Below are positions 10,180 to 21,945 of a stretch of 64,000 nt of DNA, piece by piece (position 1 is the first letter of the stretch; every line of letters starts with the position of its first letter). The position numbers and the translations under genes were made by a program. The stretch comes from Megaleporinus macrocephalus (Eukaryota; Chordata; Actinopteri; Characiformes; Anostomidae): contig CM038718.1 in assembly GCA_021613375.1 (NCBI GenBank), forward strand, positions 43,274,166 to 43,338,165, written 5' to 3'. The notes under the pieces were generated by a model. That model searched no databases. It was not told the origin of the DNA and was given only the letters and a program-made list of their open reading frames with translations.

Positions 10180-11442
10180 TAAGTGGGCAGACCGGAGATC
10201 TGCAATGCCTGCCACTGTTAAAGGCCAATAGTGTTTACTCACCCATCCAGATCATTAAATTCAGGTCACTTCCATGAACACAGGTGTATAAAACCAGCAC
10301 CTAGTCATGCAGACTGCTTCTACACACATTAGTAAAGAGTGGGTCTCTCTCAGGAGCTCAGTGAACTCCAGCGTGGTACCGTGATTGGACGCCACCTGTG
10401 CAACAAGTCCAGTGGTGAAGTTTCCTCACTACTAAATATTCCACAGTGGACTGTCAGTGGTGTTAGAACAAAGTGGAAGTGATTGGGAACGACAGCAACT
10501 CAGACACCAAGTGGTAGAACACGTACAATGACAGAGCGGGTCAGCGGATGCTGAGGAGCATAGTGCACAGAGGTCACCAACTTTCTACAGAGTCAATCAC
10601 TACAGACCTCCAAACTTGTGGTCTTCAGATCAGCTCAAGAACAGAGCGTAGAGAGCTTCATGGAATGGGTCTCCATGGACGAGCAGCTGCATCCAAGCCT
10701 TACATCACCAAGAACAATGCAGAGTGTCAGATCCAGTGGAGTAAAGCACGTCACCACTGGACTCTAGAGCAGTGGAGATGTGTTCTCTGGAGTGACCAAT
10801 CACACTTCTCCGTCTGGTAATCTGATGTACGAGTGTGGGTCTGGTGGTTGCTAGGAGAACGGTACTTGTCTGACTGCATTGTGTCGAGAGTAAAGTTTGG
10901 TGGAGGGGGGATTATGGTGTGGGGTCGTTTTTCAGGAGGTGGTCTAGGACCCTTAGTTCCACCGAAAGGAACTCTTAATGCTTCAGAAGAGATTCTGGAC
11001 AATTTCATGCTCCCAACTTTGTGGGGACAGTTTGAGGACGGCCTCTTCCTGTTCCAACATGACTGCCCACCAGTGCACAAAGCAGCTCCATAAAGACAGG
11101 GAGGAGCTAGTTTGGTGTGGTAGAACTTGACTGGCCTGCACAGAGTCCTGACCTCAACCTGTTAGAACACCTTTAGGATGAATCAGAGTGGAGACTGTGA
11201 GCCAGACCTTCTCGTCCAACATCAGTGTCTGATCTCACCAATGTTCTTCTGGAAGAACGACCAAACATTCCCATAAACACTCTCCTAAACCGTGTGGAGA
11301 GCCTTCCCAGAAGAGTTGAAGCTGTTATAGCTGCAAAGGTTGGGCCGACATCATATTAAACCCTATGTATTAAGAATTGGACATGACTCAAGTTCATATT
11401 CGTGTGAAGCAGACGAGCGAATACTTTTGGCAATATAGTGTA
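10180..11442 (+). mobile_element. Broken Tc1/mariner-family transposon
   Basis: The region reads colinearly along a fish Tc1-like transposase gene. A helix-turn-helix start region lies near 10337, and the catalytic core follows with [22 protein letters not shown] and FQHDCPPVH. It ends in GCGAATACTTTTGGCAATAT plus AGTG, the usual Tc1 terminal repeat. The start codon position reads GTG instead of ATG, and a stop follows SVW at about 10820. Frame changes elsewhere (open frames 10548-10820 and 10833-11093) and a stop near 11177 further disable it. The matching left terminal repeat is not visible, so the element is probably 5'-truncated. It lies in an fbln2 intron, antisense to the gene. Confidence 0.93.
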
Positions 11443-11850
11443 AATAGATAGATTTAGCAATGAGATGTTTTAGGGTCCAGGGCTCCCAAATAGAAAACCA
11501 ACATCCGGTTCCTTCCACCACTGCGGTTGAGAGCAAAAGCTGTGGAAAATGAACTCTTGACAGATTCTTTTATCCTTCGCAGCAGTCACTCAACGGTGGC
11601 AGGATTTTCCACTGTGGCTCCATTAAAAACAATGGAAGACCACAAACATGTGAAGACAACACCAGTCTTCTTTGTTAGTGCTGTTGTCTTGTGGTACCCC
11701 CTCTACTGGACTGAGTGATGTCCTCAAGTGTGGTATCACGTTAGTGGTGTTCAAAGTCTTTGCTTTGTTTCTCCCTATGAGGAACGTTAGTTTTCATATG
11801 CAGCTTTTTCTGATCCAGATATGATGGAAAACTGCCAGACTGACCAGATT
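11443..11850. other. Intronic sequence, unrecognised
   Basis: No domain or splice-compatible exon was seen. Open frames at 11527-11718 (plus) and 11741-11923 (minus) are short and without recognisable content. Confidence 0.35.
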
Positions 11851-12030
11851 TACTGAGGCACACACTAGTGGGCAGTGAGCACACTTGCCTGGAGTGGTGA
11901 GTAGCCCTATCCACAATACCCAAGGGGAGCAGTTTATGGGGGGGGTGTCTTGAGCAAGGTCAGGGGTCTTGAACCAGCAACTTTCCGATCACAAAGCTGG
12001 TTCCCTGACCTCCAGTCCACGACTGCCCTG
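11850..12030 (+). repeat. Dispersed family C copy
   Basis: Words GGGCAGTGAGCACACTTGCC, TGGAGTGGTGAGTAGCCCTA and CACAAAGCTGGTTCCCTGAC recur near 34900-35030 and in 54160-54720. Its 3' part is the seed of the tandem array that follows. Confidence 0.7.
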
Positions 12031-13480
12031 ATATATGATATATGATATATGATATATGATGTGATTCAAATATTATATATCATGCAACGTACATTTTTGC
12101 TCAAGTGCGCTTCAGTTGTATCCTTCTGGGGTCAGTGGCCTCAAACCAGCAACCTCACGGTCACAAGGCTGGTTCACTGACCTCCGGCCAATGATTGCCC
12201 TGAGCTGGAGGTTGATATATGATGTGATTCACATATCATATATAATCCAACTTAAACTTTTTTTAAGGGCACTTCAGTTGTGTCCTTCTGGGGTCGGGGG
12301 CTTTGAACCAGCAACCCTCCGGTCACAAGGCTGGTTCCCTGACCTCCAGCCAATGATTACCCTGAGCTGGAGGTGGATATATGATGTGATTCACATATCA
12401 TGCAACTTTTTGCTCAAGGGCACTGCAATTGTGTTCTTTTCAAGGTTGGGGGCCTTGAACCAGCAACCTTACAGTCGCAAGTCTGGTTCCCTGACCTCCA
12501 GTCTATGATTGCCCTGAGCTGGTTGTTGATATATGATGTGAGTCCCATATCATATGTCATGCAAATGTTTGTTTAAGGGCACTTTAGTCACGTCCTTTTG
12601 GGGTTGAGGGCCGTGCAATGGCAACATTCTGGTTACAAGGCTGGTTCTCTGACCTCCAGTCCATGACTGCCCTGGGCTGGAGGTTGATATATGATGTGAT
12701 TCACATTTCATATGTCATGCAACTTACATTTTTGCTCTGGGTCCTCGAACCAGCAACCTTCCAGTCATAAGCCTGGTTCCCTGACTTCCAGTCAATGACT
12801 GCTCTGGGCTGGAGGTTGATATATGACGGATTCACATATCATATCATGCAGCTTAAATTTTTGCTCAAAGGCACTTCAGTCGTGTCCTTTTGGGGTCGGA
12901 GGACTTGAACTGGCAACCTTCTGGTCACAAGGCTGGTTCTCTGACCTCCAGTCCATGACTGCCCTGGGCTGGAGGTTGATATATGATGTGATTCAAATAT
13001 CATATATCATGCAACTTAAATTTTTGTTCAAGGGGACTTCAGTCTTGTCCTTTTGGGGTCGGGGGCCTTGAACTGGCAACCTTCCGGTCACAAGGCTGGT
13101 TCCCTGATCTCCAGTCCATGACTGCCCTGGACTGGAGGTTGACATATGATGTGATTCACATTTGATATATCATGCAACTCAAATTTTTGCTCAAGGGCAC
13201 TTCAGTCGTGTCCTTCTGGGGTCAGAGGGCTTGAACTGGCAACGTTTTGGTCACAAGGCTGGTTCTCTGACCTCCAGTCCATGACTGCCCTGGGCTGGAG
13301 GTTGATACATGATGTGATTCAAATATCATATATCATGCAACTTCAAAGGCACTTCAGTCGTGTCTATTTGGGGTCGCGGGCCTTGAACTGGCAACCTTCA
13401 GGTCACGAGGCTGGTTCCCCTGGGCTGGACACTGATATATGATGTGATTTGAAAGTCATATATCACGCAACTCAACTTCT
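12030..13480. repeat. Tandem array of ~162-bp units derived from family C
   Basis: About nine units repeat the order GATATATGATGTGATTCACA, CATGCAACTTAAATTTTTGC, CAAGGGCACTTCAGTCGTGT, CTTGAACTGGCAACCTTC and GGCTGGTTCCCTGACCTCCA. The unit is family C's 3' region plus a TATGATGTGATTC spacer. Copies differ by substitutions and small deletions, and the last is truncated. Open frames at 12116-12508 and 12823-13071 are repeat-derived. Confidence 0.92.
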
Positions 13481-14510
13481 CATCTAAATACTTCACAACT
13501 GCGACTGAGCAAAATATCAAAACAATTACGGCATCATTTTGTCGAAGGATCAACTTTTGAAGTCAGTTCCAAAACTAAAGCCGTGAAGTGAAATATCTGC
13601 GGATTTGGAAGTGCGGCGTGACATCATCGCAATCCACAAATCACGCGCTATTACTTGCAGATGTGAGTAAATACACTGCGGATTTATAGCTGTCAGAATC
13701 CTAAATTGCTCATCTCCAGCTATCTTTATCACGCCGTACAGTGGTCCGTCCTTGGCCTACGCAGCCCTCCGACTCTGTAATTCCGAGCATTGCAGGGTTG
13801 ATCCAAAGTGCTAATTAGAAACGAATGGGAACGCTTGGCCTGACGCTCCAACACATGTTCTCAGATATGCAGGAGGGAGAGAGACCAGCCTACCAGATCC
13901 AAATCTCAACCCAAATAGTCCTGGTGATTAAACATTTCCACAGAGATTACCTGCAGGAGCTTTACGGCTGAGCTTCGGTGAAAGAAAACAAAGTAGGTCT
14001 CCTCACGCCTCAGACCCCAACACAGCCCGGCAGAGCTGTATGATCTTGATGGATCAGGAATAGGCCCCGTTTCGTGGCTGGTACAGTATCAGATGCAGCG
14101 TTCCGCCGCATATCACCAACATCTATTTCCAACAATTCCTCTATTTAAGCCTCTGATGAATTCCAGGAACGGCCTGTGCGTGTATCGTCTTTCCACACAC
14201 GTTCAGAGAAGTTCTCTGATCAGAGGCAGCTTTATAGCAGAAGAAATGCCGTCCCACGTGGATACTGTTTGCCGGCTGCTTCGGAGCAGGAACACTGTGA
14301 GTTTGACGTGTTCGACAGCCGGCGGGAGATCCAGACAGAGTCAGAGAGGAAGATCAGAGACCCAGACTGAGCTGTCTTCTCCTAAAGTTCTCAGCAGCAG
14401 ATTCTGGCTTTTCATATAATACTGAGGGGATCCGACCCCATAACCTTCACCAGGTCATCACTCAGATCCCAAGCTTGTTTGCTGATCAGGCCTGAAAGCT
14501 AACCAACATA
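13481..14510. other. Non-repetitive intronic block
   Basis: About 1 kb of higher-complexity sequence without recognised repeats. No minus-strand exon with fitting phases is visible, and the plus-strand open frames at 14093-14419 and 14176-14370 have no recognisable domain. Cross-species conservation would decide whether it is regulatory. Confidence 0.4.
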
Positions 14511-14512
14511 AC

Positions 14513-14648
14513 TAACACTGTTCCTTCATCCCTTCATTGCTTTATCATCACCAACACTGTTCCTTCATCCCCTCATTCCTTTATCAGAACCAACACTGTT
14601 CCTTCATTCCTTCATCATAACCAACACTGTTCCTTCATCCCTTTATTC
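14513..14648. repeat. Short 39-bp minisatellite, same motif as 32870-33300
   Basis: Three to four units of CACTGTTCCTTCATCCCTTC, ATTCCTTTATCATCACCAA. This is the reverse complement of the unit in the array at 32870-33300. Confidence 0.85.
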
Positions 14649-14710
14649 ACCGGATTAGATAAATAAAGAGGGAGTACCCAAAAGTAAACCAATCATAAAA
14701 ACAGGTAGAA

Positions 14711-14711
<1 letters not shown>

Positions 14712-14774
<63 letters not shown>

Positions 14775-14835
14775 TATTATTATTATTATTATTATTGTTA
14801 TTATTATTATTATTATTATTTTATTATTATTTTTA
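14712..14835. repeat. Compound AAC/AAT/ATT microsatellite
   Basis: Runs of AAC, then AAT, then ATT triplets. Open frames reading poly-Ile/poly-Val across it are artefacts. Confidence 0.95.
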
Positions 14836-14983
14836 TTAGTTAGAAATTGAAACAAACAATGAAATAAATAAATAAACAGAGTAAAAGTTGCTCAAATCTG
14901 AATGTGACAATATTAGCAACCGGGGACAAGGGGTCAATAAATCTATATTTATATGTATATATGGTTATTGACTTTATTGCTCC

Positions 14984-14989
<6 letters not shown>

Positions 14990-15062
<73 letters not shown>
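14990..15062. repeat. (TA)n microsatellite
   Basis: An uninterrupted alternating TA run of about 72 bases. Confidence 0.95.
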
Positions 15063-15067
<5 letters not shown>

Positions 15068-15079
15068 TCATACCAACAG

Positions 15080-15310
15080 AGTCTCACAATAACCACTTTG
15101 TTCCTCTCACAAACACACAACAACAATGCCAGACAAACACAGAGAGCAAACAAGAGGTATAAGAGCACACAGCAGGAACACCTGGAACAGGGAGGAGACA
15201 CACACTAACAGTAGGTGAGGGGCAGAGACAAGGAGGAGCACACAACCAAAACAAACATAAGCACATGGATCAGTGACAAGTACAGACAGACAGGAGGAAG
15301 GCGAAGCGTG
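15080..15310. repeat. Dispersed family D, copy 1
   Basis: Shares with 17900-18130 the words ACAACAATGCCAGACAAACA, GGAGGAGCACACAACCAAAA and CATAAGCACATGGAT, in the same order and orientation. Nature unknown; it has no coding capacity. Confidence 0.75.
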
Positions 15311-15547
15311 ACAGCAAGTTTTCAAAAACCTGGGAATGAAGTGTGCACGAGGCTGATTGGTTAGACTTTCCGTTACTTGTTAGCTATTTTCCTTGTGACT
15401 CCACAGAAACTAACAGACTCCACATATATTTGCTTGTTCAGCTCATGTAGGTTAAAGTTGCATGTATGCAGAATGAAATACCTCTCCTTGGTGGGGTGGT
15501 GGGTTGGGGTTGTGCTCTCTCTCTAATCACGCTCTGGTTGGTTGTAC

Positions 15548-15668
15548 TTGCCCCCTGGCAGCAGGTTCGGAGGGCATGGCTGCAGGAGTGGCCCAGGTTC
15601 TGGGGGACCTCACAGTGCCCACCGTCCCGGCTCAAACGCAGGCCCAAAGCACAGCAGCTGCAGCACTC
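15548..15668 (-). CDS. fbln2: fibulin-2 coding exon 4: third anaphylatoxin-like module
   Basis: This 121-nt exon begins in phase 0 after CTGGTTCAG and ends in phase 1. It encodes ECCSCCALGLRLSRDGGHC, then EVPQNLGHSCSHALRTCCQG. The Cys-Cys-x-Cys-Cys start and Cys-Cys end are the anaphylatoxin-like pattern; the first two Cys close AT2 and the rest form AT3. The phase needed by exon 5 selects the donor GCAA|GTACAA. A GC donor 4 nt earlier (GGG|GCAAGT) would leave phase 0 and break the frame. A plausible branch-point sequence (CTGATTAAC) lies upstream. Plus-strand open frames at 15466-15805 are antisense shadows. Confidence 0.93.
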
Positions 15669-15754
15669 CTGAACCAGACAAGCACAACCACGTTAATCAG
15701 AAACACACACCATCAATCACAGCCAGACGAGTAAACCTGGAGGAATCAATTATA

Positions 15755-15910
15755 ATTCATTATAATAACATACAATTAATTATAATCAATTATAATTCAT
15801 TATAATAACATACAACTAATTATAATCAATTATAATTCATAATAATAACATACAATTAATTATAATCAATTATAATTCATTATAATAAGATACAATTCAT
15901 TATATATCTA
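15755..15910. repeat. AT-rich tandem repeat of about 53-bp units
   Basis: Three units of ATAATAACATACAATTAATT, ATAATCAATTATAATTCATT with small changes. Confidence 0.8.
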
Positions 15911-15979
15911 TTTTCAGAGCAGAATAAAACAGGATGTGTGTCAGAGGACCCGAAATGAGAAATATACTGGGTATGGCTA

Positions 15980-16171
<192 letters not shown>

Positions 16172-16172
<1 letters not shown>

Positions 16173-16875
16173 GTTGCACTTATATAGAGCCTTTCACAAA
16201 CCCAAGGACACTGAACCAAAAAAAAAGAAAGTTAAAGACAGTGAAAGAAAGAAGAGAAAAGGTAAGACTTGAGCTGAGATTTAAACATAGAGACAGAGGA
16301 AGACAAGCGAATAGAGAAAGGAAGGGCATTCCAAAGAGTGGGGTCAGCAACACTAAAGGATCTGCCCCTCATAGTAGATAGCCTAAACCGAGGGACAGTC
16401 AAGAGAGCGTAGGGCTGTAGGAGAGCAGAGAGATTTGATGGAGCTAAGCCATGTAAGGCCTTATAAGTCAACAAGAGATATGATTTATGCTAACAGTGTA
16501 GCCGAAGTAGGCGGATATGGCTGCTTTAGAGCCAACTATTAAAAATTCTGGGTTTTTGGCATTTAACCTGAGGAAGTTCGCATTCAGACAGTTTGTTAAT
16601 TCAGAACGCAGGTCAGCAGTGAGGACGGAGGGAATGCCTCAGTGAGTTTGAGGCTAAAGTAAATCTGAATATCGTCGGCATAGCAGTGAAACTGGAGACC
16701 ATGGGACAGGATAATGCTACCCATAGGTAATAAGTAAACGATAAATAACAGGGGACCAAGGACAGAGCCCTGGGGAACTCCCCGAGTGACTGGGACAGTA
16801 GGTGATTTATTCTTTCCTGAAGACACAAACTAAGATCTATCTGTCAAGTAAGATGAGAACCAAGCTAACACCACA
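16172..16875 (-). mobile_element. L2-type LINE relic (reverse-transcriptase fragment)
   Basis: The minus strand reads GVPQGSVLGPLLFIVYLLPM and HCYADDIQIYFSL at 16826-16640, the palm of a non-LTR reverse transcriptase including the Tyr-Ala-Asp-Asp active site. It continues with KALHGLAPSNLSALLQPYAL and LWNALPFSIRLSSSVSMFK at 16460-16280, the C-terminal segment of L2-clade proteins. The two parts are separated by a deletion and frame breaks, so the copy is dead. Confidence 0.9.
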
Positions 16876-17400
16876 TATACTGGGTATGGCTAATGTTATT
16901 GTCTAGCTTGAGCTGCTCAGCTTTCATTAGACCACTGAGTAAATAGTTCATCTGTCTGTTCATTATAATCCAAAAGAACAGTAATAACTAGAGAAGTTCA
17001 TTTCCTGAAGGTAACACAGGATGGTTGTGCAACTTAAGCAGGGTGAGGAATGAGGGATGAATAAACGACAAGTAGAGGAGTGTGGGTCAGTGTGTTGAGT
17101 GAGTCTAGTGACTGTAGGTTGAAAGAAACCATACTATTTGGGAATGCTCAAAAATGAATGGGACTCTATGAGGGAAAAAGAGGGATAAAAAAAAGGTGTC
17201 GGGGGACCAGTCGTGGTCGGGGGTCCACCCTGAGTCAGTGTATGTGAAACGGTGTCTGTCAGTCAAGCAGAAGTACCTTAAACTGGCTTGTACATTTCCA
17301 TCCTATTCATTCTCTATGGGAAAAAATTCCCGGAAAAGCAGTTGTTTTCCGGAATCCGTGCATCCAATCAAAAAGCTGTACAGTGGAGATGATCACAACA
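16876..17400 (-). repeat. Second copy of the repeat at 4230-4850, inverted
   Basis: The core at 17035-17360 carries GTGTATGTGAAACGGTGTCT and CTATTCATTCTCTATGGGAA, the reverse complement of the first copy. The plus open frame at 17196-17504 shares VYVKRCL and CTFPSYSFSMGK with the minus frame of the first copy. Positions 16876-17030 are unrecognised. Confidence 0.6.
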
Positions 17401-17840
17401 GTACAACTGCTATACCCGAGCACTTGAAGCTCAAACATCCCGTAGAGCTTCATCAACTTCAGCACCTGTTTACCTTATTTTATAGATTATTTATAGATTA
17501 TTAACACGTGTATCATGTTTCTTTCAGTAGTAGTTTAACGTTTTCTGTTATTTTCTCTTATTTTATTCTCTCTGTTCGACTGTGACGCCTGCAGTAACCA
17601 GATTACTAGCACGTGGGTTAAGCTGCTGCTACTCCAACACTGTGTGTTTCAACCAAACATGAAATGGTTGAAACTCTAGGTCAGCCCCCTGATTGGTTTG
17701 GGGGCGGCGCTATTCTCATTCTCATTGGCTATTTGTGTTGTCTTACTTATATCGACTTTCTATCGACTACGTATTTAGTTCTAACGAGGAAACGTTATTT
17801 CGCGATAATTATCGTTATCGTTTTATCACCCAGCCCTAAT
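17400..17840. mobile_element. Right end of an hAT-like element
   Basis: The segment ends TATCGTTTTATCACCCAGCC followed by CTAA, the same end style as the element at 6013-8750. The left end was not found, so it is a fragment. Confidence 0.5.
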
Positions 17841-17899
17841 GTGTTGGTGTAACGTTGAAGTCCATGTTGAAACAAAACAATCATCAATCAACAATCAAA

Positions 17900-18135
17900 G
17901 CCACATCACAACAACAATGCCAGACAAACACAGGCAGCTAACAAGAGGTAGAAGAGAACACACCAGGGCACACACCTGCGACAGGAAGGAGACACAAACC
18001 AGGAGCAGGGCGTAACAAGAGGGCCGAGACGAGGAGGAGCACACAACCAAAACAAACATAAGCACATGGATTAGTGACAAGACAGAGGAGTGTTAACAGA
18101 AGCATGGACAGACAGGAGGAAGGCAATAACACAAT
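17900..18135. repeat. Dispersed family D, copy 2
   Basis: Colinear with 15080-15310, with scattered substitutions. The sequence after it, around 18186-18215, contains CCTAATAAAGTGGCCAGT, the motif that is tandemly repeated at 63655-63910. Confidence 0.75.
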
Positions 18136-18215
18136 ACACGGCAACTAAGTGGAGCTGATACAACGGAGAAGGACCGCAGATACAGGGAGGTGTTCCTAAT
18201 AAAGTGGCCAGTCGG

Positions 18216-18900
18216 TGTATTTTGAGGCCACTGTGTTGGAGGTGGTTCTTCTACCCCAGCAAAAGTCATTCCACAACCTTGTTCGCCACAAAACACAGAC
18301 ATCACAGCCCAGCGGCAGCTTCCAGTTGCCACTTAAAACAAGAGCACTTCAGATGGCAGTCATTTGGAAACGCTCAGTAGAAGTCAAGCCGAGGGTCGAG
18401 TGGGAAACTATTGGCACTCCATTCGCTGGAACAACACAGAAGTAGGTATTTGACAAGCTTTCACTGGTTCCCATTTCACACCGCAGCCAAGCGTCCATCG
18501 AAGGCGATAGCGATCCCTTAGAACGTGAATGGCTGGCTGTTGCGATGTAGGGCAGAGAGATTCCATTACTCGCGCTGCGGCCCGTGCCAGGGCCCACATG
18601 ATGGGCGTGCTGAAAGCTACTTAGTTCACTCCTGAGCGAACGCTTACAGCATGACATAATTCAACAAACGTCTGTGGCTCTCAGCGTCCAACACTGAAGG
18701 TAAACGAATGACTCAGAAACCTGGCGCAAGGTGCTCCAATGACCCTCTACTTAATCCTGGCTGAGAGGAAGCAACGTTTTTCCACTCCACTTTAACTCTG
18801 TGGGTCAATTCACATCACTGCATCACTTTATTTGATGTAAAAGTGCTATTGTACCTCCACCTGTGGTAGTACTGTGGTACAGTATATAGTATAGCAGTAT
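18216..18900. other. Intronic block, unrecognised, comparatively high complexity
   Basis: No minus-strand exon fits the gene. The minus open frames at 18349-18657 and 18408-18599 lack recognisable motifs, and they lie between AT2 and AT3 exons whose phases already match without them. It may be unique sequence or an old, unrecognised repeat. Confidence 0.35.
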
Positions 18901-19073
18901 CGTACAGTGTATATCATTGCTGTCCAACATGGCAAATTTACAGCAGAGGACTAAAACATGTTTTAAAGTCAATGGAAGCTATTTTGGAGAATTTCTATTG
19001 GTAGTATCATAGTAAAGTAATAGTATAGTATTATATAGAGTAGTGTATATATATTTCATAGTATATAGTATAT

Positions 19074-19539
19074 ACAGTCATGGCCAAAAGTTTTGAGAAT
19101 GGCACAAATTTAGATTTTTTTTGCTGCCTCGGTTCTTATGGTGGCAGTGTGTATTGACTCTAGATTGAGAAGAGAAACCAGAAGTAACCTTATCACAAAG
19201 GCATACAAACATTATTTCAGTGATGATCTTGTTAGCTCAGGAGAAAAGGTTAATGAGGACAAGACTGCTGATATCACTCTGTCATGCTGTCATGCATGCA
19301 TAGTGGTGCTTTAAAGTTTTCTTCTGGTAACCATGGTTACCTCCAAGGAAACACGTGCGGTCATCATTGCAGTGCATCAAAGCCGTTTCACAGGCAAGGA
19401 CATTTGCTGTTTGTAAGATAGCACCCCAATTAACCATTCATCCAATCATCAAGGAGAGCGGTTCAAACGTCAGGACCATCTCCTAAAGAGGATGCAGCTG
19501 CAGAGCTTTCTCAGGATCTCTCTGGCCAGAGATGACATA
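19074..19539 (+). mobile_element. 5' half of a Tc1-like transposon
   Basis: It starts with the terminal repeat CAGTCATGGCCAAAAGTTTT and continues through the 5' non-coding region. The transposase N-terminus region (AACCATGGTTACCTCCAAGG) follows and is heavily deleted. It stops where the element at 19540 begins. Confidence 0.85.
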
Positions 19540-20138
19540 GGGTGTGTCTCAAACCTAGTGAGCTCCTACATAGGCAGCATTTTACATCATAGTATGCGCT
19601 CCTGACATGTAGACTGTCCCAATTCTTACATACCTTAAACATGCTGTCTACTGAGGAACCTTATTTAGACCTGATTTTAAAGAAGCATGGAACGCTTCCT
19701 CAGCCGCTAAGACAATCCCATGATGCAACACAGGCTAATCTAGGAGCAGTGAAGTGGTTTTAAAATGTGAGTTATTTTGATTCTCTCTGGAGTTTTAATG
19801 TGTTTCTGGTCATATAATCACACAAAACAGTATTTTATTATCAACACTGTAACGAGTCCTTCACCATTTACAGTTTTATACTTGAGACATTAGTATCTAT
19901 GCTAGCAGATTTTTAAGCCTCAGGCTATTGTTTTGGATGCTGGCCCGTAGCTTAGCAACCAGCTAAACCACTGGTGGCGTGCTGCAGTGGGCGGGAACAA
20001 GCCGTGACGCAGTCTCTCTCTAACTAGAGCATCTCAGTAATCTGTTTTATGAGGAGAGATGAGGAGAGAACACTGATACTTACACAGCTGCTACCTAGAC
20101 AGCCTACTTACACACTCACTAGGGTTTGGGACAGACCC
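19540..20138. mobile_element. Inverted-repeat element E, copy 1 (~600 bp)
   Basis: The ends are GGGTGTGTCTCAAACCTAGT and CTAGGGTTTGGGACAGACCC, imperfect inverted repeats. The interior is nearly identical to 52457-53042. There is no coding capacity, so it is a MITE-like element. Confidence 0.85.
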
Positions 20139-20149
20139 ATAGTATACAG

Positions 20150-21945
20150 TAGTGATACAGTAGTATAGTAGTACTATAGCACTACATAGAATAGTATAAA
20201 CTATATAGTATTTATAGTAGTATGGTAAAACTTTTGTAGACTAGTATATAGGATAGTTTACAGTATATAATAAATATATAGTATGTAGTAGTAGTAGTAT
20301 AGAAGTATCTATAGTAGTATAGTAATATTATTGTATAATAGTATATAATACTTTTATAGGATAGTATGTACTATATAGTATATATAATATATAATAGTAG
20401 TATCTATAGTAGTATAGTAGTACTATTGTATAATAGTATATAATACTTTTATAGGATAGTATGTACTATATAGTATATATAACATATAATAGTAGTATCT
20501 ATAGTAGTATAGTAGTACTATTGTATAATAGTATATAATACTTTTATAGGATAGTATGTACTATATAGTATATATAACATATAATAGTAGTATCTATAGT
20601 AGTATAGTAGTACTATTGTATAAAAGTATATAATACTTTTATAGGATAGTATGTACTATATAGTATGTATAACATATAATAGTAGTATCTATAGTAGTAT
20701 AGTAGTACTATTGTATAATAGTATATAATACTTTTATAGGATAGTATGTACTATATAGTATATATAACGTATAATAGTAGTATCTATAGTAGTATAGTAG
20801 TACTATTGTATAATAGTATATAATACTTTTATAGGATAGTATGTACTATATAGTATATATAACATATAATAGTAGTATCTATAGTAGTATAGTAGTACTA
20901 TTGTATAATAGTATATAATACTTTTATAGGATAGTATGTACTATATAGTATATAGAATATATAATAGTAGTATCTATAGTAGTATAGTAGTACTATCGTA
21001 TGATAGTATATAATACTTTTATAGGATAGTATGTACTATATAGTATATATAATATATAATAGTAGTATCTATAGTAGTATAGTAGTACTATTGTATAATA
21101 GTATATAATACTTTTATAGGATAGTATGTACTATATAGTATATATAACATATAATAGTAGTATCTATAGTAGTATAGTAGTACTATTGTATAATAGTATA
21201 TAATACTTTTATAGGATAGTATGTACTATATAGTATATATAACATATAATAGTAGTATCTATAGTAGTATAGTAGTACTATTGTATAAAAGTATATAATA
21301 CTTTTATAGGATAGTATGTACTATATAGTATATATAACATATAATAGTAGTATCTATAGTAGTATAGTAGTACTATTGTATAATAGTATATGATACTTTT
21401 ATAGGATAGTATGTACTATATAGTATATATAACATATAATAGTAGTATCTATAGTAGTATAGTAGTACTATTGTATAATAGTATATAATACTTTTATAGG
21501 ATAGTATGTACTATATAGTATATATAACATATAATAGTAGTATCTATAGTAGTATAGTAGTACTATTGTATAATAGTATATAATACTTTTATAGGATAGT
21601 ATGTACTATATAGTATATATAATATATAATAGTAGTATCTATAGTAGTATAGTAGTACGATTGTATAATAATGTATAATACTTTTATAGGATAGTATGTA
21701 CTATATAGTATATATAATATATAATAGTAGTATCTATAGTAGTATAGTAGTACTATTGTATAATAGTATATAATACTTTTATAGGATAGTATGTACTATA
21801 TAGTATATATAATATATAATAGTAGTATCTATAGTAGTATAGTAGTACTATTGTATAATAATGTATAATACTTTTATAGGATAGTATGTACTATATAGTA
21901 TATATAATATATAATAGTAGTATCTATAGTAGTATAGTACATTAG
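20150..21945. repeat. 95-bp AT-rich minisatellite
   Basis: About 17 units of CTTTTATAGGATAGTATGTA, CTATATAGTATATATAACAT, ATAATAGTAGTATCTATAGT and AGTATAGTAGTACTATTGTA. Successive CTTTTATAGG words fall 95 bases apart (20351, 20446, 20541). Homogeneity is very high. The 5' part (20150-20300) is a degenerate version. Confidence 0.96.

Noticed and set aside
18349..18657. Minus-strand 102-codon frame between AT2 and AT3 exons
   Set aside because: No domain. The AT2 and AT3 exons join in phase without it, and no fitting acceptor/donor pair borders it.
20300..21945. Possible CRISPR array (regular repeats)
   Set aside because: Units are contiguous identical 95-mers without unique spacers, in a vertebrate genome.
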